Assembly: GCF_900215145.1 (NCBI RefSeq)
Contig: NZ_OBDO01000004.1
Coordinates: 1-64,000, forward strand
Direction: 5' to 3'
DNA from: Geodermatophilus sabuli
GTDB taxonomy: Bacteria > Actinomycetota > Actinomycetes > Mycobacteriales > Geodermatophilaceae
Length of the DNA: 64,000 nt
Below, piece by piece: positions 1-7,872 of the stretch. The notes below the pieces were generated by a model. The model worked only from the letters and a program-made list of their open reading frames with translations, made no database searches and had not been told where the DNA came from. A program made the translations under genes and the position numbers. The first letter of the stretch is position 1; each line of letters opens with the position of its first letter.

Positions 1-477
1 CAGCTGGCCCACTCCGCGCAGCTGGAGACGGTGGAACGGCTGGTCCGGCGCGGGGTGTACACCGGTCCGCTGAACCTGACCTGGGTGGCCATCGGCGGGG
101 GCTTCGACGGGCCGAATCCGTACACCATGCTGGAGTTCATCCGCCGGGTGCCGGACGGCGCGTCGCTGACGCTGGAGAGCATCATGCGCAACGTCCTGCC
201 GGTCAACACGATGGCGATCGCCCTGGGCCTGCACCCGCGCTGCGGCAACGAGGACACCCTCTGGGGCAAGCTCGGCGAGAAGTGCACGTCGGCCGACGCC
301 GTCCGCCAGCTCGTGCGGATCGCCGGCGAGCTCGGCCGCGAGGTGGCCACCGGCAAGGAAGCCCGCGAGATCTACCGGCTCGACGAGTACTGGGGCAGCG
401 CCGACGAGGCGCTGGCCAAGCTCGGCTACCCGCCCAACCGCCAGCCCGGCCAGCGGGGCTTCCTGCACCACGCCTGA
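1..477 (+). CDS. 3-keto-5-aminohexanoate cleavage-type enzyme (BKACE, DUF849), 3' part
   Basis: The frame is open at base 1, so the start lies upstream; 158 codons are visible. The protein matches the C-terminal half of the BKACE family, metal-dependent TIM-barrel enzymes that condense a beta-keto acid with acetyl-CoA and split it into a CoA ester and acetoacetate. The visible marks are the HPRCGNED element (usually HVRVGLEDN, which holds a metal-ligand Glu) and the closing GREVATGKEAREIY helix. The substrate cannot be told from this fragment. The stop codon runs directly into a 14-bp tandem repeat. Confidence 0.85.
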   Translation, partial: QLAHSAQLETVERLVRRGVYTGPLNLTWVAIGGGFDGPNPYTMLEFIRRVPDGASLTLESIMRNVLPVNTMAIALGLHPRCGNEDTLWGKLGEKCTSADAVRQLVRIAGELGREVATGKEAREIYRLDEYWGSADEALAKLGYPPNRQPGQRGFLHHA

Positions 478-531
478 TCAACACCGTTTGATCAACACCG
501 TTTGGTCAACACCGCCTGATCAGCACCGCCT
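476..531. repeat. 14-bp tandem repeat (4 copies) at a stop codon
   Basis: Copies lie at 476-489, 490-503, 504-517 and 518-531. The first two are identical (GATCAACACCGTTT); the third and fourth differ at a few bases and end in GCCT; a degenerate fifth begins at 532. The array starts inside the TGA stop of the upstream gene. The last bases of that coding sequence (CACGCCT) resemble the repeat end, so slippage-driven expansion is plausible. Confidence 0.9.
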
Positions 532-618
532 GATCGGCGCACTCCCCGCTCTCCCCGCACATCCCCCCGGTCCGCAGGTGCGGGCCCGGTCACACCGGGC
601 CCGCGCCTGCGCCACCAT

Positions 619-651
619 GTCGACATCGAACGACGCGCGTTCGAGGTCGAC
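619..651. promoter_or_regulatory. Inverted repeat upstream of MFS gene, candidate operator
   Basis: Arms at 619-632 (GTCGACATCGAACG) and 638-651 (CGTTCGAGGTCGAC) pair at 13 of 14 positions around a 5-base spacer. A related half-site (TGTCGATCTCGAAC) recurs at about 682-695. The position, 65-97 bases before the MFS start, fits a regulator site; this is inference from symmetry only. Confidence 0.4.
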
Positions 652-715
652 CCCCCCGGTCCCGTCACCGGACGGCACCGATGTCGATCTCGAACCGTCG
701 CACAGGAGCGTCGTC

Positions 716-2035
716 ATGGCATCGCTGGTCACCGAGAGCAGGGTGGACGACACCGTCGTCCACCCTGCTCCCTCGAAGAGGGCCCGCAGGCTCTTCCCGT
801 GGGTCGTCTTCGCCCTCACCTTCGCACTGCTGTTGTCGGACTACATGTCCCGGCAGGTGCTGTCCTCCGTCTTCCCCTTCCTCAAGCTGGAATGGGCACT
901 GACCGACACGCAGCTCGGCGGGCTCGTCAGCGTCGTCTCGCTGACCGTCGCCGTTCTGGCGGTACCCCTGTCGCTGCTCGGCGACCGCTGGGGCCGGGTC
1001 AGGTCCATCGTCCTGATGGCCTCGATCTGGAGCCTGGCCACGCTGGGCTCGGCGATCGCGGCCAACTACGAGCAGCTGATGCTGGCCCGGGTCTTCATCG
1101 GGGTCGGTGAGGCGGCCTACGGCAGCGTGGGCCTGGCCGTCGTCCTGGCGGTCTTCCCGGTGTACCGCCGCGCCTCGCTCACCGGCGCCTTCCTGGCCGG
1201 CGGCTCGTTCGGCTCGGTGCTCGGCGTCGCCCTGGGTGGCGCTCTGGCGGTCCAGTTCGGCTGGCGCTGGTCGTTCGCCGCGATGGCCCTCGTCGGCCTG
1301 GTCCTGGTCGTGCTCTACCGCCTGTTCATCACCGACAAGAAGCTGGACGCCCACCGCGTCGATGACGTCGCCGAGGGCGAGTCGGTGGTTGCACCCGGTG
1401 GCCGCGCCAAGCTGCGCACGCTGTTCAGCACGCCGTCGGTCATCGCCGCCTACGTCGGCAGCGGCCTGCAGCTGTTCATCGCCGGATCGTTGTTCGCCTG
1501 GCTGCCCAGCTACCTCAACCGCGCCTACGGCCTGGCCCCGGACAAGGCCGCCGGCGTCGCCGCCATCGCGATCCTCTTCATGGGCACCGGCATGATCGTC
1601 TGCGGTGCGGTCACCGACCGGCTGGCCCGGACGGTCGCGATCCGCAAGTGGACGACGGCCATCGTCTACACCACGGCATCGCTGGTGTTCCTCGGCGTCG
1701 GCTTCTCCCTGCCGCACGGCGGCGCCCAGCTGCTGCTGCTGGCCATCGGCGTCTTCTTCGCCGCCGGCACGGCGGGCCCGGCGGGTGCGATGGTCGCCAA
1801 CCTGACCCACGAGTCCATCCGGGCGACCGCGCTGGGCACCCTCAGCCTGGCGAACAACCTGCTCGGCCTCGCCGCCGGGTCGCTGATCACCGGCATCCTG
1901 GCCGACGAGTTCGGCCTCGTCGGCGCGATGAAGATCGTCCCCATCGTGGCGGTGGGCGCTCTGATCGCGCTGCTGATCGGCCGCAAGTACTACGCGCGCA
2001 GCCTCGCCAAGGTCAACGCGGCGGGCACCCGATGA
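716..2035 (+). CDS. MFS transporter
   Basis: A 439-residue integral membrane protein of the major facilitator superfamily. Hydrophobic segments consistent with about 12 helices begin near residue 27, and the loop between helices 2 and 3 reads GDRWGRVRS, the classic MFS motif A. The ATG at 716 is chosen because AGGAG at 704-708 sits 7 bases before it, although the frame is open back to 488. It lies downstream of the BKACE gene and its last codon overlaps the hydrolase start (ATGA). Uptake of a carboxylate used by the BKACE enzyme is a reasonable guess. A perfect 16-bp hairpin lies within its first codons. Confidence 0.85.
   Translation: MASLVTESRVDDTVVHPAPSKRARRLFPWVVFALTFALLLSDYMSRQVLSSVFPFLKLEWALTDTQLGGLVSVVSLTVAVLAVPLSLLGDRWGRVRSIVLMASIWSLATLGSAIAANYEQLMLARVFIGVGEAAYGSVGLAVVLAVFPVYRRASLTGAFLAGGSFGSVLGVALGGALAVQFGWRWSFAAMALVGLVLVVLYRLFITDKKLDAHRVDDVAEGESVVAPGGRAKLRTLFSTPSVIAAYVGSGLQLFIAGSLFAWLPSYLNRAYGLAPDKAAGVAAIAILFMGTGMIVCGAVTDRLARTVAIRKWTTAIVYTTASLVFLGVGFSLPHGGAQLLLLAIGVFFAAGTAGPAGAMVANLTHESIRATALGTLSLANNLLGLAAGSLITGILADEFGLVGAMKIVPIVAVGALIALLIGRKYYARSLAKVNAAGTR
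736..770. promoter_or_regulatory. Perfect 16-bp hairpin inside the MFS 5' coding region
   Basis: The arms 736-751 (GAGCAGGGTGGACGAC) and 755-770 are exact reverse complements with a 3-base loop (ACC). In RNA this would be a very stable stem 20 bases after the MFS start codon, encoding part of the hydrophilic N-terminus. No run of T follows, so an intrinsic terminator is not supported. Translational or transcript-stability control is possible. Confidence 0.55.
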
Positions 2036-2649
2036 GCGCCGCGACCGTCGTCGTGGTCCCGGGCCTCAGGGGCCACGTCGAGGACCACTGGCAGACGCGG
2101 CTCGCCGCCTCGCTGCCGGGCGCCCGGACCGTTCCGCCGCTCGGCCGCTCGGAGCCCAGCCTGCGTGCCCGGATCCGCTTGCTCGAGTGGATCGTCGCGG
2201 ACGTGGACGGCCCTGTGGTCCTGGTGGCCCACAGCGCCGGCGTCCTCGCCACGGTGCACTGGGCGGCGTCGTACACGGGGGCGAAGGTCGTCGGAGCGTT
2301 GCTCGCGACCCCGCCGGCCTTCGCCACCCCGCTGCCGCCCGAGTACCCGTCGGTCTCGCAGCTCCGCGACCACGGCTGGCTGCCGATCCCGCGGCGGCCG
2401 CTGCCGTTCCCCAGCATCCTCGCGGTCAGCACCGACGACCCGCTGGGCAACCCGGTGCGGGTGCGGGCCCTGGCCAGTGCCTGGGGCAGCCGGATCCACT
2501 CGCTCGGGGCCGTCGGTCACCTCAACCCCGCCTCCGGGTTCGGCGACTGGCCCGGGGCCACGTCGCTCATCGCGGAGCTGGGCGAGGGGGCCGAGCAGGT
2601 GCGATGGGACGCGTTCCGCCCGACCTCGCCGCAGCTCGCGTCGGTATGA
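2032..2649 (+). CDS. RBBP9/YdeN-family serine hydrolase
   Basis: A 205-residue alpha/beta hydrolase of the small RBBP9/YdeN type. The nucleophile motif is AHSAG with Ser68; a candidate catalytic Asp is at 135-136 (STDDPLG) and His163 lies in GHLNPASGFG, the usual family ending. The ATG overlaps the MFS stop and the stop overlaps the YeiH-family start, so all three are probably co-translated. The natural substrate is unknown for most members; it is likely cytoplasmic, with no signal peptide. Confidence 0.85.
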   Translation: MSAATVVVVPGLRGHVEDHWQTRLAASLPGARTVPPLGRSEPSLRARIRLLEWIVADVDGPVVLVAHSAGVLATVHWAASYTGAKVVGALLATPPAFATPLPPEYPSVSQLRDHGWLPIPRRPLPFPSILAVSTDDPLGNPVRVRALASAWGSRIHSLGAVGHLNPASGFGDWPGATSLIAELGEGAEQVRWDAFRPTSPQLASV

Positions 2650-3704
2650 CCACCGTCCGGGGCGACGGCGCCGTGCGCGCCGAGGACGACGGCGTCGTCC
2701 TCGGCGCGCCGGCCGCCGAGGAGGAGACCGCCCGGCGCTGGCCGGGCCTGGTCGCCGCCGCCCTCGGACTCGGTGGCGCACTCCTCGCCCACCAGCTGCT
2801 GCCCGCGATCGGCGTCCTCACCTGGGCCGTCGCTCTGGGCATGGTGGCCGGCAACACCGGCCTGCTGCCCGGGGGAGCCGGGCAGGCCCTGGCGGCGGTG
2901 ACCAAGCGGCTGCTGCGGATCGGCATCGTCCTGCTGGGGTTCGCGGTGTCGTTCGGCTCGGTCATGGCGCTGGGCGTCGGAACGGTTGCACTCGTCGCGG
3001 GCACCCTGGTGGTCACGCTCGTCGTGACGACGTGGCTCGGGAACCGGATGAGGCTCGGTGCGGCCCGCAGTCTGCTGATCGGCACCGGGTTCGCCATCTG
3101 CGGGGCCTCGGCCATCGCCGCGATGGAGGAGACCGCCGGGGCCGACGAGGAGGACGTCGCGGTCGGGATCGCGATGGTCACCCTCTTCGGCACGGTGGCG
3201 ATGGTGCTGCTGCCGCTGCTGGCCCAACCGCTGGGCCTCAGCGACGTGCAGTTCGGCATCTGGGCCGGGGCCAGCATCCACGAGGTCGGTCAGGTGGTCG
3301 CGGCCGCAGGCGCCGGAGGTGCCGCCGTCGTGGCCGTCGCCGTCGTCGTCAAGCTGACCAGGGTGCTGCTGTTGGCTCCCGTCGTCGCGACGGTCAGCGT
3401 CCGGCGACGGCTGGCCGGGTCCGGTCAGCGCACGGCTGCCAAGCGGCCGCCGATCGTGCCGCTGTTCGTGCTGGGGTTCCTGGCCTGCGTCGCCCTGCGG
3501 AGCACCGGCGTGATCCCCACGGGGGCGCTCACCACCATCTCGCAGGTGCAGGTCGCGGCGCTCGGCGCGGCACTCTTCGGCATGGGCGCGGCGGTGCAGA
3601 TCCGCTCGCTGTTCCGCGGCAGCGGCCGCGTCCTCCTGGTGTCGACGCTCTCCACGCTGCTCGTGACGGGGATCGCGCTGGCGGGGGTGCTGGTCCTCGG
3701 CTGA
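2646..3704 (+). CDS. YeiH/UPF0324 family putative sulfate exporter
   Basis: A 352-residue polytopic membrane protein with about ten hydrophobic segments. It matches the YeiH (putative sulfate exporter, PSE) family in the GMVAGN segment, GFAICGASAIAAM and the GIWAGASIHEVGQVVAA stretch, which is the family hallmark. The start codon overlaps the previous stop (ATGA). Family members have been linked to sulfite/sulfate export, for example during taurine breakdown. A sulfonate substrate for this operon is therefore conceivable but unproven. The N-terminal 30 residues are acidic and variable. Confidence 0.85.
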   Translation: MTTVRGDGAVRAEDDGVVLGAPAAEEETARRWPGLVAAALGLGGALLAHQLLPAIGVLTWAVALGMVAGNTGLLPGGAGQALAAVTKRLLRIGIVLLGFAVSFGSVMALGVGTVALVAGTLVVTLVVTTWLGNRMRLGAARSLLIGTGFAICGASAIAAMEETAGADEEDVAVGIAMVTLFGTVAMVLLPLLAQPLGLSDVQFGIWAGASIHEVGQVVAAAGAGGAAVVAVAVVVKLTRVLLLAPVVATVSVRRRLAGSGQRTAAKRPPIVPLFVLGFLACVALRSTGVIPTGALTTISQVQVAALGAALFGMGAAVQIRSLFRGSGRVLLVSTLSTLLVTGIALAGVLVLG

Positions 3705-3764
3705 GCAGCCGGTGTCGGGCGGTGGCCGTCGGCATCGGCGGGACCGTGGCCAGGCCGGGTGCCG

Positions 3765-5408
3765 TCAGCCCAGGGCAAGGCCCTCGGTCGAGCTCGACGG
3801 GGTGGGGTCGGGCAGCCCTGCCATGCGGAAGGAGTTGGCCAGGCCCAGGAGCCCCGCGAGGATCGGGATGACCAGCGCGATCTGGAGGGCCAGGGGTCGC
3901 GTCTCGGTGTTGATGCGGACGATCTCCTCGCGGATGGGCGCCGGCTGGTCCGCGAGCAGTTCCTCGAGCCCGGAGTTGCTCATCAGTTGCGCGTCCTGGT
4001 CCAGCACCTCGGCCACCTGTTGCTGCTGGTCGGCCGACAGGACGTCGCTGTTCTCGGCGCGGGTGGTGAACGTGGTGGCGAGCGCGGCGAGCATGATGGC
4101 GCCGGCGAAGGCCAGGCCGAAGGACAGCCCGAACGACCCCGCGGCGGAGTTCACGCCGGCGGCCTCGCTGACGCGTTCGTCGGAGACCGGGCTCAGCGTG
4201 TAGTTGTTCAGCTGGGAGACCAGCAGCCCCAGCCCGGATCCGGCGATCAGGAGCGGCACCAGGAGGTACCAGCCGGAGTCCGCGCGGGGTACGAGCGGCA
4301 GCAGGATCACCAGCCCGGCCGTGAAGAGCGCGAACCCCCACCGGACGACGGTGGACGGGCGCCGCCGCCCCGCCCGCTGGCCGGCGAGCAGGGCGATCCC
4401 GAACATGCTCAGCGACAGCGGGGCGATGGACAGGCCGGCCTGCAGCGCGTTGTACTCCAGCACCATCTGCAGGTAGATGGGCAGCACGATCATGGTGCCG
4501 CCCAGGGCGATCTGCTGGAGGAGCTGCTGGGAGACCCCCAGCCGGAAGTACGGGGACGTGAACAGTTCCGGGTCCAGCAGGGTCGGTCGCCCGAGGCGCT
4601 TGCGGCGCCGCAACCACCAGATCAGCGCGCCCATCGCCACCACACCGATGGCCATGAGGGCGCCGACGGACTCTCCGCCCTCCTGCCAGACCAGGATGCT
4701 CAGCACGATGCCGCCCATGCCGAGGACGGACAGGACGGCCCCGACGACGTCGACGTGCCGCGGACCGGTGTAGGGCACGTCGCGGACGAGCCGGATGCCC
4801 GACAGCACGACGGCGATGATCACGGCCTCGAGGAGGAACCCGACCCGCCAGGACAGGAAGGTGGTGATGACACCGCCCAGGAGCGGGCCGACTGCCGCGG
4901 CGATGGCCGCGGCGGCCCCGACCAGTGCGTAGACCTTCGTCCGCGCCGCGCCGTCGAAGTTGCCGTGGATGAGCGACTGCATGGCGGGGAGCAGCAGCGA
5001 CGCACCCAGTCCACCGATCACCGCCCAGAACACGATGATCGCGGTCAGGCTCTGGGCGAGCGTCATGGCCACGGCGCCCACGGCGTAGCCGAGCAGCCCG
5101 AGCACGTAGCACCGCTTGCGGCCGAAGAGGTCGCCCACCTTGCCGCCGATCAGGATGAACGCGGCGGACACCAGCGCCTCGAGCGCGATCGCGGACTGCA
5201 CGCCGGAGACGGTGGTGTCGAGGTCCTGGACGACCGCCGAGATCGAGACGTTCATCAAGGACGTGTCGACGACGAGCACGAACATCGCCATCGCCAGCAG
5301 GAGGGCGAGCAGGCGGCTCCTCTTCGCTGCCGGAGGAGAAGGCGGGTTCGCGCGCTCGCTCACCATCGGGTCATCGTGGGTGGGACCGGCGCTCGTGTCC
5401 TCATCCAC
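3765..5408 (-). CDS. DHA2-family MFS drug/multidrug efflux transporter
   Basis: A membrane protein of up to 547 residues with about 14 hydrophobic segments, typical of the EmrB/QacA (DHA2) branch. It shows motif A (GGKVGDLFGRKRCYV) and a long extracytoplasmic loop near residues 470-500 before the last helix. The longest frame begins with GTG at 5408; ATG at 5366 is an alternative, and neither has a clear ribosome binding site. It is monocistronic and convergent with the YeiH-family gene. No regulator is adjacent, so the exported compound cannot be guessed. Confidence 0.85.
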   Translation of the reverse strand: MDEDTSAGPTHDDPMVSERANPPSPPAAKRSRLLALLLAMAMFVLVVDTSLMNVSISAVVQDLDTTVSGVQSAIALEALVSAAFILIGGKVGDLFGRKRCYVLGLLGYAVGAVAMTLAQSLTAIIVFWAVIGGLGASLLLPAMQSLIHGNFDGAARTKVYALVGAAAAIAAAVGPLLGGVITTFLSWRVGFLLEAVIIAVVLSGIRLVRDVPYTGPRHVDVVGAVLSVLGMGGIVLSILVWQEGGESVGALMAIGVVAMGALIWWLRRRKRLGRPTLLDPELFTSPYFRLGVSQQLLQQIALGGTMIVLPIYLQMVLEYNALQAGLSIAPLSLSMFGIALLAGQRAGRRRPSTVVRWGFALFTAGLVILLPLVPRADSGWYLLVPLLIAGSGLGLLVSQLNNYTLSPVSDERVSEAAGVNSAAGSFGLSFGLAFAGAIMLAALATTFTTRAENSDVLSADQQQQVAEVLDQDAQLMSNSGLEELLADQPAPIREEIVRINTETRPLALQIALVIPILAGLLGLANSFRMAGLPDPTPSSSTEGLALG

Positions 5409-5447
5409 TCGTGGTGAACGGCTCGGCGCCCGCTGCCCGATGGCGCG

Positions 5448-6800
5448 TCACGGAGTCACCGGCCGGGGCCCCTCCGGTGCGTGCACCGGCCCGTCGGGGG
5501 CGTCCGGCGCCGGCGCGGGGCGCTCGGGCCGGCGGCGCTTCCAGACGAGGTCCAGCGCCACGCTCACCAGCAGGATGGCGACCAGGGTCACCGCGGTCGC
5601 CGGCTCCTCGACGAGCGTGGTGAACGCGAAGGTCACGAGCACGATGACGGCGGACCCGACGGCGAGCACGAGCAGCCAGGTTTTGGCCCCCGTCTCCCCC
5701 CGGACGCGGAGGTGACCCGTCGACACCAGCGCGAACACGATCAGGGCGACCGCGCTGCCGATCGACGCGATCGCGGTGAGCGCGAAGCCCACGGACAGGG
5801 CGATGGCCACCGCTGCGGTCAGCAGGATGCCCGCGGGCGCGCGGTTCCGGATCCGGCGACCCAGCGCCGGCGGGAACTGGCCGGTCGAGGCCATGTGCTC
5901 GCACAACCCTGCCGCCGGGTACAGCCCCGAGTTGGTCGCGCCCGCGGTCGCGAACAGCGCCGTCACGCTCATGAGCCAGTAGCCGGCGTCGCCGAGGACG
6001 GGTTGTGCGGCCACCGCCAGCGCCGTCCCCCCGGAGTCGACCACCTCGTCGACGGTCAGCGTGCCGAACACGCCCACTGCGACAGCGACGTAGACGACCG
6101 TCGCGATGCCGAGCGCCAGGTACACCGCGCGCGGCAGCTGGCGAGCCGGGTCCGCCAGGTCCTTCGCCGTGAACGTGATGACACCGAAGCCGAGGAAGGC
6201 GAAGAAGGTGAGCGCCACGCTGGACACGACCGCGCGCAGGGAGGGGTAGCCGGAGAACGCCAGCAGCGACGGGTCGAGGTTCGACAGGGTCGCGACGGCG
6301 AAGACGGTGAGGATGCCCACCACCACGACGACCACGATCGTCTGCGCCCGTGCCACCGCCTGGGAACCCAGGATGTTGAGCGCGGTCATCAGCAGCACCA
6401 CCAGGACGGCGAAGGCCTTGGTCCAGCCGGCCCCTCCGTCGGCGAACGCAGCGGAGGCATAGCTGCCGAACGACACGGCGACCATCGCGGTGATGATCGC
6501 GTTGGCGGCCAGCAGCAGCCAGGCCACGATGCCGGTGACGTGCCCGTTGCCGAACCCCCGGACGACGTACTCCAGCAGCCCGCCGGCCGACGGGTACCGG
6601 GCCCCGAACTTGGCGAACGAGTACCCCTGCAGCACGGCGACCGCGCCGGCGATGAGGAAGGAGAGCCAGACCGCGGCGCCCGCGACCTCCCCGGCAGCCC
6701 CGAGCAACGCGAAGATCCCGGCGCCGACCATCGCGCCGACTCCGATGAACGCCGCCTGCCGCACGGACAGCCGGGCGGCAGGAGCCTCGTTGACGGTCAT
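5448..6800 (-). CDS. APC-superfamily amino acid permease
   Basis: A 450-residue permease with about 12 hydrophobic segments. The N-terminal helix carries GVGAMVGAGIFALLG, the glycine-rich substrate-binding break of the APC amino acid transporter family. The C-terminus is hydrophilic, rich in Pro, Arg and Asp. The ATG at 6800 is preceded by a weak AGGA. The frame stays open far upstream, but that extension lies antisense to the Nudix gene and is not believed. It is divergent from the Nudix gene; the transported amino acid is unknown. Confidence 0.85.
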   Translation of the reverse strand: MTVNEAPAARLSVRQAAFIGVGAMVGAGIFALLGAAGEVAGAAVWLSFLIAGAVAVLQGYSFAKFGARYPSAGGLLEYVVRGFGNGHVTGIVAWLLLAANAIITAMVAVSFGSYASAAFADGGAGWTKAFAVLVVLLMTALNILGSQAVARAQTIVVVVVVGILTVFAVATLSNLDPSLLAFSGYPSLRAVVSSVALTFFAFLGFGVITFTAKDLADPARQLPRAVYLALGIATVVYVAVAVGVFGTLTVDEVVDSGGTALAVAAQPVLGDAGYWLMSVTALFATAGATNSGLYPAAGLCEHMASTGQFPPALGRRIRNRAPAGILLTAAVAIALSVGFALTAIASIGSAVALIVFALVSTGHLRVRGETGAKTWLLVLAVGSAVIVLVTFAFTTLVEEPATAVTLVAILLVSVALDLVWKRRRPERPAPAPDAPDGPVHAPEGPRPVTP

Positions 6801-6980
6801 GATCCTGACTAGCGCACCCCTGTGTCCGCCGCCTCGTCCACGTTGGACGAATGGCTGGCCGGCCCGGCGAGCGCGACCGCGAGGGCGTCCCCGGCTCACC
6901 CTCATCGAGGGATGTCCCGGGGCGCCGGCGCGCGGCACCGTCGGCGGTGCACCTCCCGGACCACCCGAACAGGCACGGCC

Positions 6981-7478
6981 ATGACGACGATCGACCGCAC
7001 AGCAGCGACGCGGCAGGTGTACTTCCACGACTCCCTGGCGCCGGGCGCGAGCCTGGTCGTCCCCTCGGTCTTCGTCGCGGTGCGCTGGCATCACGGGACG
7101 CTGCTCCTCGTCCGCCGACGCGACAGTGGCGCCTGGGAGCTGCCGGGCGGTCGCGTCGACGTCGGCGAGACCGCCGTGGAGGCCGCCGTCCGGGAGACCG
7201 CCGAGGAAGCCGGTGTGCGTGTGGAGGTCACCGAGTTCGCCGGTCTGTTCAGCGATCCCGGGCACGTGGTGCGCTCGGTGGACGGCGAGGTGCGCCAGCA
7301 GTTCGCGGTGCTCTTCCGGGCCCGGTGGCTGTGCGGCGTGCCTCACGGCGACCAGCACGAGACCAGCGACGCCGCGTGGGTGCCGGTGGCGGCCCTCGAG
7401 GGGCTGGCCATGGAGCCCCCCGTGCGGCTCTGGGTGGCTCAGGCCATCGCGGTGGGGGAACCGCCGATCCTCCGCTGA
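6981..7478 (+). CDS. Nudix hydrolase
   Basis: A 165-residue protein with a complete Nudix box at residues 57-79 (G-x5-E-x7-REtxEExGV), the magnesium-binding loop that cleaves nucleoside diphosphates linked to another group. The strand before it (FVAVRWHHGTLLLVRRR) and WELPGG are typical of NUDIX enzymes acting on ADP-ribose or (d)NTP derivatives. The ATG at 6981 matches the start of family homology. No operon partner is evident and substrate specificity cannot be read from the sequence. Confidence 0.85.
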   Translation: MTTIDRTAATRQVYFHDSLAPGASLVVPSVFVAVRWHHGTLLLVRRRDSGAWELPGGRVDVGETAVEAAVRETAEEAGVRVEVTEFAGLFSDPGHVVRSVDGEVRQQFAVLFRARWLCGVPHGDQHETSDAAWVPVAALEGLAMEPPVRLWVAQAIAVGEPPILR

Positions 7479-7719
7479 CCGGCGCCTCGTCCCAGCACGG
7501 TGAGCGCACTGCCCACGACCGCAGGGCCCCGGCCGGGGCAACGTGCTGAAGCAGCCGGACGGACCGGCCACCGGCGGGGCCGCCGGCGAGGATGCTCCCT
7601 CGTCTTGCCGGGGTGATGCGCCTCCGACCTGATGGCTCCACCCTGCTCTCGCGCCACTGACCTCACCCGCGCAGCACGGCGGGCCGTTGGCACCGGGCCG
7701 TTCCCGGAAGGAGCACGTG
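7479..7719. other. Intergenic region before the pit locus
   Basis: No convincing gene is seen. It contains a GC palindrome near 7526-7538 (CCCCGGCCGGGG core) and the direct repeat GGGCCGTT at 7681-7688 and 7695-7702, just before the ribosome binding site of the next small frame. The promoter for the phosphate transporter is presumably here, but I cannot identify -10 or -35 boxes with confidence. Confidence 0.4.
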
Positions 7720-7872
7720 ATGGTGGACGCCGTCCTCCTCCCCGGCCCGGTCGGGGCGGGCCCGTCCCTCCCGGGCGCCGATGACGCTCCGCATCCCACG
7801 GACGAGCCCGGCATCGACCCACAGCCTCGTGGTCGGCGGATCGAAGGGGGCGGCCTGTGGACGTGTCGTTGA
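7720..7872 (+). CDS. Possible 50-codon leader ORF overlapping pit
   Basis: A short frame starts at ATG 7720 with a strong GGAAGGAG site 7 bases upstream and ends at 7872, overlapping the transporter start at 7857. The product is rich in Pro, Gly and Asp and resembles nothing I recognise. Its value may be as a leader: ribosomes finishing here would melt the region around the GTG start of the transporter. A chance frame is equally possible. Confidence 0.25.
   Translation: MVDAVLLPGPVGAGPSLPGADDAPHPTDEPGIDPQPRGRRIEGGGLWTCR

Noticed and set aside
476..531. CRISPR array
   Set aside because: Units are only 14 bases with no spacers and no cas genes nearby.
665..1810. Long minus-strand frame opposite the first MFS gene
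   Set aside because: Composition is dominated by Arg, Asp, Gln and Gly with no domain; the plus strand encodes a clear transporter.
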